DNA of 32,688 nt from CAZPEV01 sp964585635 (GTDB lineage: Bacteria; Zixibacteria; MSB-5A5; GN15; JAAZOE01). Position 1 is the stretch's first letter, and the number at the start of each line of letters is the position of its first letter. Under the pieces are notes generated by a model. It was given only the letters and a program-made list of their open reading frames with translations. It searched no databases and was not told where the DNA came from. This document shows positions 25,104-32,688 of this stretch, piece by piece. The stretch is taken from NCBI GenBank assembly GCA_964585635.1, contig CAZPEV010000013.1, positions 1 to 32,688 of the forward strand, read 5' to 3'. Made by a program: the position numbers and the translations under genes.

Positions 25104-26575
25104 ACCGATGGCGTACCGCGATCATGCTGCTGGCGATTCTGCCGGCCGCGGCCGCCGGGACGGATCAGATACAGGTCACAACATCCGGCGGTGTCGAAAA
25201 GATCGATGCCGTGCAGCAGGGCCAAACCTGGTATTTCTCCCTCTCTCAATTAAATGCCATTGTCGGCGGAACGCTCACCTGGCAACAACCGGGCTATGCG
25301 GTTGGCTATCAACTGGGATCAAACCGATTTTTGGTGACGGTGGGATCGCCGTACGTCAACCGGAACGGTGTCGTCACCAACGTCTTCATGCCGGCGCGCA
25401 TCATCAAGGGAGAATTATATCTGCCGGCCCAAACGTTCATTCCCCTCCTCGATCAAGCCCTGGCCGACCATGTCACCTGGGACGACAACGGCCGAATGAT
25501 CCGTTTCGACCCGGAATGGTTCACCATCACCGATCTGGCGATCAGTCCCAAGGCCAATGGCCTTCTGATCGAGATATTCATGTCCGACTCGCTGAAATTC
25601 GAAATCTACAAGAGCGAAGAGCGTTGGCTTAATATTGAGTTTCCGGACGGCAAGATTAACGTTGCCAAGATGCAGTCCGCCGTCAACCGGGACTTCGTAC
25701 CGAAGATAAACGCCTTTCAATTCGAAAAGTCGGCCCAACTGTCGCTGCGGCTGGAACACGGTTTCATCAAATATCGCACCGCCTACAAGGGCAATCCGAC
25801 GCGACTGCAAATCGCCGTCGAGGATGAATCGTTTGTGCCCGACAGCATGGCCGCCGCGTCCACCCGCATCGGCCCGGATGAAAAGGTTGACGTCATCGTC
25901 CTCGATCCCGGGCACGGCGGAAACGATTTCGGCGCTATCGGACGCAGCAAGTCGCGCACCCGCGAAAAAGATATTACCCTGGAGATCGCCCGCGAATTGG
26001 CCAGGCTAATTCGAAAAGATAAGCAGTTCCAGGTAATCCTGACCCGCACCCAGGACGAGGCGGTTCCCCTGGACCGGCGAGCCAAGATCGCCAACGACGC
26101 CCACGCCGACCTTTTCCTTTCCATTCATTGCAACGCTTCTCCCAAACCGGTCGCTCATGGCTTTCAGGTGTTTTATCTGGCCCCGGCCAAAAATGATTCC
26201 GCGCGGGCGGTGGCGCAGTTCGAGAATGCCCCGTTTCTGGTCGATGACCCCAAGCTTGAGACCGACCAGCAAGGCGAATTGGCCATCATTCTCAACGATA
26301 TGATCCAAAACGAATTCTCCGCCGAGTCGGCCGATCTGGCTTACATGACCGACATGGAAATGCGCCGGAAGCTGAATCTCACCCCTCGCGGCGTCGACCA
26401 TGCCGGCTTCATCGTCCTCAATCAGGTATTTATGCCGTCCGTTCTGGTCGAGAGCGCCTTTATTTCCAATCATGACGAGGAACGCCTCCTGCGCAGCAAG
26501 GACTTCCGCCGACAAGTGGCCGAGGCAATCTATGACGCCGTGCTGCGGTTCAAAGGCAAATACGAAAAACTATGA
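25100..26575 (+). CDS. N-acetylmuramoyl-L-alanine amidase (Amidase_3) with AMIN-type domain
   Basis: This exported zinc amidase cleaves the bond between MurNAc and the stem peptide, usually for daughter-cell separation. The 491-residue protein has a signal peptide (to about residue 19), a copper-amine-oxidase-like N-terminal region (about 25-137), an AMIN-like beta domain (about 142-243) and the catalytic domain (about 262-488). Zinc ligands are H272 in DPGHGG, E289 in TREKDI and H343 in SIHCNA; the catalytic glutamate is E451 in VLVESAF. It overlaps smpB and murI by ATGA at both ends, tying it to cell-wall metabolism. Confidence 0.93.
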   Translation: MNRWRTAIMLLAILPAAAAGTDQIQVTTSGGVEKIDAVQQGQTWYFSLSQLNAIVGGTLTWQQPGYAVGYQLGSNRFLVTVGSPYVNRNGVVTNVFMPARIIKGELYLPAQTFIPLLDQALADHVTWDDNGRMIRFDPEWFTITDLAISPKANGLLIEIFMSDSLKFEIYKSEERWLNIEFPDGKINVAKMQSAVNRDFVPKINAFQFEKSAQLSLRLEHGFIKYRTAYKGNPTRLQIAVEDESFVPDSMAAASTRIGPDEKVDVIVLDPGHGGNDFGAIGRSKSRTREKDITLEIARELARLIRKDKQFQVILTRTQDEAVPLDRRAKIANDAHADLFLSIHCNASPKPVAHGFQVFYLAPAKNDSARAVAQFENAPFLVDDPKLETDQQGELAIILNDMIQNEFSAESADLAYMTDMEMRRKLNLTPRGVDHAGFIVLNQVFMPSVLVESAFISNHDEERLLRSKDFRRQVAEAIYDAVLRFKGKYEKL

Positions 26576-27381
26576 TGCAGAAAAAACCGATCGGGATATT
26601 TGACTAGGGGGTGGGCGGCCTAACCGTCGTCGCCGAGGTCTTCCGGCAGTTGCCGCTGGAAGACATCGTTTATTTCGGGGATGTCGGGCGAACTCCGTAC
26701 GGCCCCCGTTCCAAAGATATCATCCTGCAATTTACCCGGCAGGATGTCGCCTTCCTGCGGGAGCAGGATGTCAAATTCATCGTCGCCGCCTGCAACACGG
26801 CCGCCTCGGTGGCGCTGGCGACGGTGGCCGGGGAAAACGACGTCAGGATGCTCGGCGTGATCGAGCCGGGCGCCCGAGCCGCGGTGGAAACCACGCGTAA
26901 CGGCAAGATCGGTATCATCGGCACCAATGCCACCATCGCCTCCGACGCCTACCCCAAGGCCATTCATGCGCTTGACAAAATGGCCAAGGTCTTTTCGCTG
27001 GCCTGCCCCCTCTTTGTCCCGCTGGTCGAGGAGGGATTTCAGGACCATCGGGCCGCCTATCTGATCGCCGAGGATTATCTGCGCCCTCTGCGGGAAAACG
27101 GCATCGACACCCTAGTGCTCGGATGCACCCACTACCCCCTGCTGAAGCAGACCCTTCAGCGTGTCATCGGCCAGGAGGTTGTCCTGATCGATTCCGCCGT
27201 TGCCACCGCCGGTGAGGTCAAGCAGCGCCTTGAAAAGGCCGGCCTGCTGAGAGCCGAAAACGGCCCCCGGTATCACAAATTCTATGTCTCGGACGTCCCC
27301 GATAAATTCGCGGCGGTGGCGATCCGCTTTCTTGGTCGCCCGCTGGATAACATCATCAGAGTGGATATAACCAAGTACTGA
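26572..27381 (+). CDS. murI: Glutamate racemase, interrupted by an in-frame TAG
   Basis: MurI makes D-glutamate for peptidoglycan. From ATG 26572 (ATGA overlap with the amidase; ATG 26575 is an alternative) the reading is M-M-Q-K-K-P-I-G-I-F-D, then TAG (26605-26607), then G-V-G-G-L-T. In intact MurI the stop position is the Ser of FDSGVGGLTV, beside a catalytic Asp. The rest is complete: YFGDVGRTPYG, C74 in VAACNTAAS, TNATIAS, and C185 in LGCTHYPLL. A start at GTG 26611 would lose the Asp-Ser motif and probably activity. TCG to TAG is one base, so a sequencing error or recent nonsense mutation is likely. Total about 269 codons. Confidence 0.85.
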
Positions 27382-27732
27382 AACCAATTCCCCCCGGCAA
27401 TCACCCCGGCCATCGATGACCGCAGTTCCGCCGCGGCCTAATTCTTGATCGCCCCGGCGCCGCCGCATCGCGGCAATTTCGATTTTCATAGAGAACCGAG
27501 ATCGCCACGACCCGTCTAAGGCGGGTCACGCGATGACGAATTTTAGCTTTTCCAACAGGCCCGTTCGTCCAGGTTTCAAGGAATATAGACAAGCCCACTG
27601 ATAGGAATCTCCGGAAGATTCTATGGAATGTATTTGTCGGACGGCCCGGACGTCGCGGAACCATTCCGAATACTTTCCCGCCTCTACCCTCCCCTGATAG
27701 GAACATCCGGCCACCCGGCGCGTACCATCAGT
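27382..27732. other. Intergenic region between murI and the GNAT gene
   Basis: About 350 bp without a convincing gene. It holds a structured element (27501-27534) that could end the smpB-amidase-murI transcript, and two 17-bp copies of CTGATAGGAA..TCCGG (27598-27614 and 27694-27710, two mismatches) spaced 96 bp apart. A minus-strand frame across it looks like noise. Confidence 0.55.
27501..27534 (+). terminator. Possible terminator or structured RNA after murI
   Basis: A 6-bp stem (GACCCG/CGGGTC) with a 7-base loop is nested inside an outer ATCGC/GCGAT pairing and followed by ATTTTAGCTTTT. It is about 120 bp past murI, so the assignment is tentative. Confidence 0.35.
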
Positions 27733-28212
27733 ATGCCGCCCAGGAGAGATGTCAAAATCATCATGGCGCAGAGCCAGGAACAGCTCGCACTCATTCGCGA
27801 GCTGTTTATCGAATATGCCGCCTCGCTCGACTTCCCGCTCTGCTTTCAAGGCTTCGAACAGGAATTGGCAACCCTTCCCGGTCAATATGCTCCTCCCGAC
27901 GGCCGCCTTCTCCTGGCCATGGCCGGCTCCCACGCGGCGGGATCGATCGCCTTGCGGAAGATCGATCAACAAGTCTGCGAGATGAAGCGGTTGTATGTTC
28001 GTCCCCCCTTTCGCGGCCTCCGGGTTGGACGGCTGCTGGCGGAACGGCTGCTAGCCGATGCCCGAACGATCGGGTACACCAGGATGCGGCTCGACACGGT
28101 CAAGTCGATGGTCGAGGCACGCGCCTTGTACCGTGCCCTCGGCTTCAGGCCGACCGAGCCGTACTGCTTCAACCCTCTGCCTGATGTGGAATACCTCGAA
28201 ATCGTGCTATGA
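27733..28212 (+). CDS. GNAT-family N-acetyltransferase
   Basis: The 159-residue protein has the GNAT fold pattern. An N-terminal strand and helix (IRELFIEYAASLDF) come first, then the central strands ending in CEMKRLYVRPPFRGLRVGRLL. That stretch includes the acetyl-CoA-binding R/Q-x-x-G-x-G/A loop in degenerate form (RGLRVG), followed by the C-terminal ALYRALGFRPTEPY. It acetylates an unknown amine, perhaps a small metabolite. ATG 27733 is chosen because it includes the first strand (DVKIIMAQ); the upstream frame is not conserved-looking, and no ribosome site is obvious for any start. It stands alone between an intergenic repeat region and a terminator. Confidence 0.82.
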   Translation: MPPRRDVKIIMAQSQEQLALIRELFIEYAASLDFPLCFQGFEQELATLPGQYAPPDGRLLLAMAGSHAAGSIALRKIDQQVCEMKRLYVRPPFRGLRVGRLLAERLLADARTIGYTRMRLDTVKSMVEARALYRALGFRPTEPYCFNPLPDVEYLEIVL

Positions 28213-28273
28213 GTTGCCTGGGGATGATTATGCTGCAATCAATTCGAGGGCTTTGCTTATCCTGTAAAGGCGA

Positions 28274-28297
28274 AGCCCCGCTTGCGCGGGGCTCTTT
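28274..28297 (+). terminator. Rho-independent-type terminator of the GNAT gene
   Basis: An 8-bp perfect stem (AGCCCCGC with GCGGGGCT) and 4-base loop followed by CTTT, 62 bp after the GNAT stop. The T-tract is short. Confidence 0.6.
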
Positions 28298-28433
28298 CGA
28301 CAAAGATCAAGAGGGAGGGAATGATGCTTGATCCTTATCGCGCCAATATCGTGCTATATGACCAAATAAGAACGACCCCACATTTCTCGCGGACGGATTT
28401 TAATCGGTTATGGCCGCTCTGTCAACATATTTC

Positions 28434-28940
28434 TTATTTTCCAAGCATCTTCAAAATGGTCGCGATCTGCCCGGCATGATACGATATATGGGTGGCAAAT
28501 CCCAACACCAGTTCGTGACGAGTGGCAAAATATGGCCGCAGCGGCTCCGGTAGCGACTTCGTCAGCGGCGCCAACAAGGCCTTATCATTCAATAACTTCA
28601 ACTCATCCAAGGTGCCGCAGACGGCCTTATCAAAGGCGGCCGTCATTTCCCCCAAATCGGGGTATCCCTCGCCATCGTTGGTGGGGTAGGTATTCATGTC
28701 GAAATGGTCAAAATAGCGGCGGTCGACGACCGGCTGAGTGCCGTTGAGGTACGGGGCCAGATCGGCGCTGACGATGACATGCCCGAACAGCCAATAGATA
28801 TGGTTCCGTCCCTCGCCGGGGCGATACAGCAACTGGTCATGTGAAAGCTCTTTGATTTTATTGACCGATACCCACCAGACCGCCGTTTCAAAGAGGTTCG
28901 CCGCCGCTATGGCCAGATTTGAACCATTGTTCTCCGCCAT
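28434..28940 (-). CDS. DinB/YfiT-family protein
   Basis: The 168-residue protein is a four-helix bundle of the DinB/YfiT type, a group of metal-dependent thiol transferases and proteins of unknown role. The metal-site histidines are visible: H54 in FGHVIVSAD, H151 and H155 in THISYHAGQI, the usual H...H-x3-H triad. ATG 28940 is preferred (GGAG 6 bp upstream); ATG 28943 is adjacent and possible. It follows the exonuclease-WYL gene in the same direction with 63 bp between. Substrate and function are unknown. Confidence 0.85.
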   Translation of the reverse strand: MAENNGSNLAIAAANLFETAVWWVSVNKIKELSHDQLLYRPGEGRNHIYWLFGHVIVSADLAPYLNGTQPVVDRRYFDHFDMNTYPTNDGEGYPDLGEMTAAFDKAVCGTLDELKLLNDKALLAPLTKSLPEPLRPYFATRHELVLGFATHISYHAGQIATILKMLGK

Positions 28941-29003
28941 CATTCGCTCCTTAATTTCTGATCGCAATATTATACGCGGGTGGGATCGGTGCGGATGAGG
29001 AAA

Positions 29004-29837
29004 TTAACCCGGCGTTGATTCCAAAACCAGCCGGCAGGTCCGAATCCGGTCCAGGCGGAACTGCCGGGAAGCGCCGGTACGCAGACAGCGGGCCGTCAGG
29101 TATGCCACCCCGTCGCGGGTGTACATCAGCGTCGGCATAATCTTGCGCGGCATCCCTTTCATGGTTCCGGCGGAATAGATGATCTCCAGCGTCCCGCCGG
29201 ATTCCAGCGCCGCCACGACCGTGTCCAGCATCGCCTCGTCGATCCGAGCCGCCATCGGGCCGCCGAATGTGTAATGGAAGAGGGAATTGAGAATCTCCAT
29301 CCCTTCCTCCGGTCGCACCTGTTTCAGGCAGTGCCGAAACAGCTTCATCACCAGCACGGCGTCGGCCATGGCGCGATGATCCTGCCGCTCCACCAGGTTG
29401 AACCGACGGCAGGTGCTTTCCAGAGAATAGGTCGGCAGGTCGCGGTATATCCGGCGCGTGACCTCAATCTGATCCAGGATGACATTGCGCGGCAATCCAA
29501 TGCCGGATCGTATCGCCTCATGATTGATGAACCCGATGTCAAAAAGCGCATTCTGCGCCAGCAGAACGGTCTGGTCCCCCCCCAAAAAGACCAAGAATCG
29601 CGGCAGGACCTGATCGATTCCCGGCTTGTCGGCCACCATCTCATCGGTGATATGATGGATGGCGATGGCCGTTTCCGGGATTTCCCCCGGCGGCCTAACC
29701 AGCTCCGAAAATCGATCGAGTATCGTCCCGTTCCAGTCAAATTTAAGGGCGGCGATTTCGACCACCCGTCCGGTCGCCGTCGCCAGCCCGGTGGTCTCGG
29801 TATCAAAGGCGATAAAAATAGTCCGCTCGTCAATCAT
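29004..29837 (-). CDS. DnaQ-like 3'-5' exonuclease fused to a WYL-like domain
   Basis: The N-terminal part (about residues 5-175) is a DEDDh exonuclease like the DNA polymerase III epsilon subunit. D12 and E14 in FDTETTG, D100 in NALFDIGF, and H154/D159 in DHRAMADA form the catalytic set. The C-terminal part (about 200-272) resembles a WYL ligand-sensing domain, with IIYSAG, the PRKIMP segment and the QFRLDRI motif. Such a fusion suggests nucleic-acid-responsive control of the nuclease; this is inference. ATG 29837 gives the standard exonuclease start; upstream ATGs add an atypical leader, and no start has a clear ribosome site. It precedes the DinB gene. Confidence 0.85.
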   Translation of the reverse strand: MIDERTIFIAFDTETTGLATATGRVVEIAALKFDWNGTILDRFSELVRPPGEIPETAIAIHHITDEMVADKPGIDQVLPRFLVFLGGDQTVLLAQNALFDIGFINHEAIRSGIGLPRNVILDQIEVTRRIYRDLPTYSLESTCRRFNLVERQDHRAMADAVLVMKLFRHCLKQVRPEEGMEILNSLFHYTFGGPMAARIDEAMLDTVVAALESGGTLEIIYSAGTMKGMPRKIMPTLMYTRDGVAYLTARCLRTGASRQFRLDRIRTCRLVLESTPG

Positions 29838-30020
29838 GGCGCCAAGATAGGATATCGCCGCCGGATAGTCAAACAGCATGACAGGCATCGGGGCCAAATG
29901 GGCGACTTTTTTCCCCGATGCATGTTGTGGAACCGGCCGGAAATTATTACCTTCCCCCCCAACCGAGCGGAAGACGTTCGGCCAGAGACTAAGTTTATTT
30001 CTGACGAGAGAGAGGTTGCC

Positions 30021-31544
30021 ATGGCTGTTATCCTTGATGGTTCCGGACTAACGATCCAGAAGCTGGTCAAAATTGCGCGCGAAGGCGAAGAGGTGAAGCT
30101 GCATCCGGACGCCATCACCCGCATACTCAGGTGCCGCGCCATGCTGGAGAGGAAGATCACCGCCCACGAGATCATCTACGGCGTCAACACCGGCATAGGC
30201 GAATTTTCCGAAGTCGTTCTCAACGACGACCAAGTCAAGGATTTTCAGAAATATTTGATCTATAACCATTCCGCCGGTATCGGCGACCCGGCCCCGATCG
30301 AATATGTGCGGGCCGCCATGGCGGCGCGGATCAACGTCCACGCCCACGGCAACTCCGGGTCGCGGCTGGAGATCACGCAGACGCTGATGGACATGCTCAA
30401 CAAGGGGGTCACCCCGTTTGTCTGCCAGAAGGGATCGGTCGGCGCCTGCGGTGATTTGGCCCCGATGTCCCAAATCGCCCTGCTGTTGCTCGGCGAGGGA
30501 AAAGCATATTACAAAGGTGAACTACTCGATGGCAAAGTCGCCCTGGATCGGGCCGGAATCCCAGTTCCGGGACTAATGGCGCGAGACGGCCTGGCCGCCA
30601 TCAATGGCTCCAATGTCCTGACCGCCATGAGCGCCCTGTTCCTCTACGACGCTAATAACTGGCTGAAACAGAGCGAGATAGCCGCCGCCATGTCACTTGA
30701 AGCTTTAAAGGCCAACATGAAGCCATATCATATGAAGATTCATCAGGTGCGCGGCTTTGCGGGGGCGGTCAGAACCGCCAAGGCGATTCTGAAGATGATC
30801 TCCGGCGGCGATCTGGCCGAGGGAAAGGTCAAGTCCAAGGTGCAGGATGCCTATTCCATGCGCTCCACCCCGCAGGTCATCGGCGCCGCCCATGACGCCC
30901 TGGCCTTCGCCCGTTCGCAGGTCGAGATCGAACTGAACGGCGTCGGCGACAACCCAATTTTCTTTCCCGAGGAAAACGAGCAGCTTTCCGGCGCCAACTT
31001 CCAGGGGTCGCCGGTTTCACTGCCGATGGATATGGCCGGGGCAGCGATAACGATGGTCAGCGTTCTCTCCGAGCGGCGGATGAACCGCCTCAACAACCCC
31101 GCCCTCAGCGTCGGTCTCCCCCCGTTTCTGACCAAAGGAGCCGGGATGTTTTCCGGCCTGATGCTCAGCCAGTACACCGCCGACACGCTGATCGTGGAAC
31201 AGCGGATACTCTCGATGCCGGCCTCGGTTCAGTCGATACCGGCGGCGGCCGACCAGGAAGATTTCGTGTCGATGGGGATGAACACCGCCATCAAGAATAT
31301 GCAGATATTGGACAACGCCTATGGCATCTTGGGGATTGAGATGATGGCCGCGGCGCAGGCGCTCGACCTGCGCGACTACAAGTTCGGGCACGGAACGACC
31401 AGAGCCAGGGATGTGATCCGCCGCCACGTGGCGTTTCTGGATATTGACCGCCCGCTTTATCCCGATCATACGGCGATGCAGGCGCTGGTGAAATCCTGCG
31501 AGGTGTTGCACGAGGTGGAGAAGGAAATCGGGAATTTGGAATAG
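30021..31544 (+). CDS. hutH: Histidine ammonia-lyase with Ala-Cys-Gly MIO triad
   Basis: HutH converts L-histidine to trans-urocanate with the self-formed MIO cofactor. The 507-residue protein has the family's Y53 in YGVNTG, H83 in YNHSAG (the histidine-specific position), Y-S-M-R near 280, and E in the AADQEDFVSMG segment that separates histidine from phenylalanine lyases. The MIO triad, normally Ala-Ser-Gly, reads A142-C143-G144 (codon TGC at 30447-30449). ATG 30021 has AGAGAGG 5 bp upstream. It is alone: no hutU, hutI or hutG is adjacent, so a full Hut pathway is not shown here. Substrate specificity is a good inference, not proof. Confidence 0.93.
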   Translation: MAVILDGSGLTIQKLVKIAREGEEVKLHPDAITRILRCRAMLERKITAHEIIYGVNTGIGEFSEVVLNDDQVKDFQKYLIYNHSAGIGDPAPIEYVRAAMAARINVHAHGNSGSRLEITQTLMDMLNKGVTPFVCQKGSVGACGDLAPMSQIALLLLGEGKAYYKGELLDGKVALDRAGIPVPGLMARDGLAAINGSNVLTAMSALFLYDANNWLKQSEIAAAMSLEALKANMKPYHMKIHQVRGFAGAVRTAKAILKMISGGDLAEGKVKSKVQDAYSMRSTPQVIGAAHDALAFARSQVEIELNGVGDNPIFFPEENEQLSGANFQGSPVSLPMDMAGAAITMVSVLSERRMNRLNNPALSVGLPPFLTKGAGMFSGLMLSQYTADTLIVEQRILSMPASVQSIPAAADQEDFVSMGMNTAIKNMQILDNAYGILGIEMMAAAQALDLRDYKFGHGTTRARDVIRRHVAFLDIDRPLYPDHTAMQALVKSCEVLHEVEKEIGNLE

Positions 31545-31566
31545 GCGGCAATCGAATTAAATAGCG

Positions 31567-31590
31567 CGGGCAGGAACCCCCTGCTGCCCG
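31567..31590. repeat. Short hairpin after hutH
   Basis: CGGGCAG and CTGCCCG flank a 10-base C-rich loop, 22 bp past the hutH stop. It has no T-tract, so it could be a weak terminator or the left edge of the repeated unit that follows. Confidence 0.4.
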
Positions 31591-31660
31591 TGGACGGGTG
31601 GCGTGCCTTTATGAGACGACCTCAGGACGTCCGCAGCGCACGGAGGATGGGGCGGCCATC

Positions 31661-32020
31661 ATGAGAGTGATTTTCGTAATCGTAATAGTGGGCGTTCTGC
31701 TTGCTGGATGCAGTCTTCAAAAGGGCAATAACACAGAAGCAGAGATGTTCAGGGTGGCGCATGATATGTATATAGATTGGCTTTTTAATATTGGCCTTGA
31801 TACAACTTCGTTCATGCCACCGATAATTGAAACTTGCCAAGATAGCCTCAAAAATTATAAGTGGTTCGCGCTGAGTCCAAATGGCGATACAGTTGGCGTA
31901 GAAGTAACAGTCGCGAAATCAAGGGCAATAAAACCAGAACTGATTATGTTTGGGACTTGGGATGCGTGGTTTCCCTTTCTGCACACCGAGGATGCGAAAA
32001 GACGGAGCCTTACGGAATAG
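31661..32020 (+). CDS. Small lipoprotein, first paralogue of a tandem pair
   Basis: The 119-residue product is a lipoprotein: charged start, hydrophobic core and lipobox LAGC with C17. I recognise no family. Conserved features shared with the neighbour are KGNNTEAEMF (about 21-30), QDSL..YKW, NGDTVGVEV and AKSR.IKPE. It looks like a small alpha/beta domain tethered to the membrane. ATG 31661 follows a GGAGG placed rather far upstream (about 15 bp). Its base composition looks more AT-rich than the flanking housekeeping genes. Function unknown; it belongs to a tandemly duplicated unit. Confidence 0.75.
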   Translation: MRVIFVIVIVGVLLAGCSLQKGNNTEAEMFRVAHDMYIDWLFNIGLDTTSFMPPIIETCQDSLKNYKWFALSPNGDTVGVEVTVAKSRAIKPELIMFGTWDAWFPFLHTEDAKRRSLTE

Positions 32021-32130
32021 TCAGTAAATCGGTTTCGGAATCCCGGTCGCGGTAAGCGGACGGGCGGGTGGCGTGCCTCTAGGAGACGACCTCAGGACAT
32101 CTGTAGCGCACAGAGAAAGGAGCAGGCGTC

Positions 32131-32490
32131 ATGAGAACAATTTTCGTTTTCGGAATTATGAGCGCTCTACTTGCTGGATGTGGTCCCCGAAAGGGCAACA
32201 ATACAGAAGCTGAGATGTTCAAAGCGGCTTATGAGATGTACCAAGATTACCTTTTTGAGTACGGAATTGACAGCACTCTTTTCATGCCTGCGATCATTGA
32301 AGTTCGTCAAGATAGCCTCAGAAGCTATAAATGGCTTGCGGTGATTCCGAATGGCGATACCGTCGGCGTTGAGGTCATAGCCGCGAAATCGAGGGTCATA
32401 AAACCAGAGATGATTTTGACTGGGAATAATGACGCGTGGATCTTTTTCTTGGGAACCAAGGATGCGAAAATGAAGAAATCCACGAAATAA
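32131..32490 (+). CDS. Small lipoprotein, second paralogue of a tandem pair
   Basis: This protein is also 119 residues and aligns to the upstream paralogue without a single gap, at roughly 60% identity by eye. The lipobox LAGC (C17) and the motifs KGNNTEAEMF, NGDTVGVEV and AKSRVIKPE are kept, while the C-terminal tail differs (KKSTK). AAAGGAG lies about 8 bp before ATG 32131, a better ribosome site than in the first copy. The absence of indels over the whole length suggests both copies are under selection. Function unknown. Confidence 0.75.
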   Translation: MRTIFVFGIMSALLAGCGPRKGNNTEAEMFKAAYEMYQDYLFEYGIDSTLFMPAIIEVRQDSLRSYKWLAVIPNGDTVGVEVIAAKSRVIKPEMILTGNNDAWIFFLGTKDAKMKKSTK

Positions 32491-32560
32491 GCGACGGGTC
32501 GACCCTGACATTCGTCCGGGTCCTTGGCGGGTAGCCTGCCTCTTCAATAGAAAAGTTTCG

Positions 32561-32590
32561 TGCCCAGCAGATGTCCACATCTGCCGGGCA
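32561..32590. repeat. Long near-perfect inverted repeat downstream of the lipoprotein pair
   Basis: Two 14-base arms (TGCCCAGCAGATGT and its near complement) with one mismatch flank a CC centre. No T-tract follows. It may be an intergenic repeat-family element or an mRNA 3' hairpin; the rest of the sequence to the window end shows no gene. Confidence 0.6.
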
Positions 32591-32688
32591 TGAAAGCCAT
32601 TATGCAGGGTCCGGAATCCCCATCGACATAAGCTGTAAAAGCTATCCTCTTCCCGGACAGTTTTGGGGGCAAGAAAGGAATGGCAGCC

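Larger units (their letters stand above)
31596..32543 (+). repeat. Tandem duplication of a ~470-bp lipoprotein cassette
   Basis: The first unit begins at 31596 and the second at 32066, a constant offset of 470 bp that also separates the two ATGs. The upstream leaders (GGGTGGCGTGCC, then GAGACGACCTCAGGAC and AGCGCAC) are conserved as well as the genes. A third unit seems to begin at about 32527 (GCGGGTAGCCTGCCTCT) but then diverges. Confidence 0.8.

Noticed and set aside
26572..27381. Amber recoding (TAG read as an amino acid) in murI
   Set aside because: TAG is the terminator of several other intact genes here and no suppressor tRNA is visible; a point error is simpler.
1..32688. CRISPR array, transposon, prophage or tRNA genes
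   Set aside because: No regularly spaced repeats, transposase, integrase or cloverleaf was found on either strand by eye.

Overview
The window is bacterial, gene-dense and GC-rich, from a diderm: it has a secretin, lipoproteins, a type IV pilus alignment complex and periplasmic peptidoglycan amidase domains. The C-terminal dockerin-like double repeat of the secreted protease (GDAN.DG.vNIGDAv...NYiF.gGPAP pattern) resembles proteins of candidate division Zixibacteria and related FCB-group lineages. That assignment is an inference, not a proof. Two runs of 10 Ns (6930-6939 and 17271-17280) show a draft, probably metagenomic, scaffold, so single-base lesions must be read with care. There are no tRNA or rRNA genes, no CRISPR array and no transposase.

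Layout. 1-269 is the tail of a SAM methyltransferase. 357-4280 (-) is a tight operon: acyl-CoA synthetase (frameshifted as assembled), YjbQ-family protein, MtnA of methionine salvage, and a ZupT-like metal transporter. 4428-12244 (-) is the type IV pilus operon pilM-pilN-pilO-pilP-pilQ, ending with a large Ig-like-domain lipoprotein; here the AMIN domain sits on the PilP polypeptide and PilQ lacks it. A pseudopilin gene with its own terminator precedes it (12507-13010). 13333-15666 (+) is a secreted subtilisin-like protease. 15756-17825 (-) is a HAD phosphatase / AlkA-like glycosylase / Ogt operon with two alkylation-repair enzymes. 18214-20085 (+) is a C-terminal processing protease. 20226-23091 (-) is rlmN followed by an unrecognised exported protein and a lipoprotein. 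23336-24537 (-) is a carbon-nitrogen hydrolase translationally coupled to a stand-alone receiver. 24633-27381 (+) is smpB, a cell-wall amidase and murI in ATGA-overlapping order; murI has an in-frame TAG at its conserved Asp-Ser motif. Then come a GNAT acetyltransferase (+), a DinB-family protein (-), a DnaQ-like exonuclease fused to a WYL-like domain (-), a HutH whose cofactor-forming Ser is Cys (+), and a tandem pair of small paralogous lipoproteins in a duplicated ~470-bp unit that reaches the window end.

Most of the window is housekeeping or envelope biology. The points most worth a second look are the domain swap in the pilus alignment complex, the exonuclease-WYL fusion, the Ala-Cys-Gly HutH, the murI amber codon and the duplicated lipoprotein cassette with its long hairpins. 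Where I propose repairs (acyl-CoA synthetase, pilQ, HAD phosphatase, murI), the flanking reading frames fit intact genes, so assembly error is the simplest explanation.
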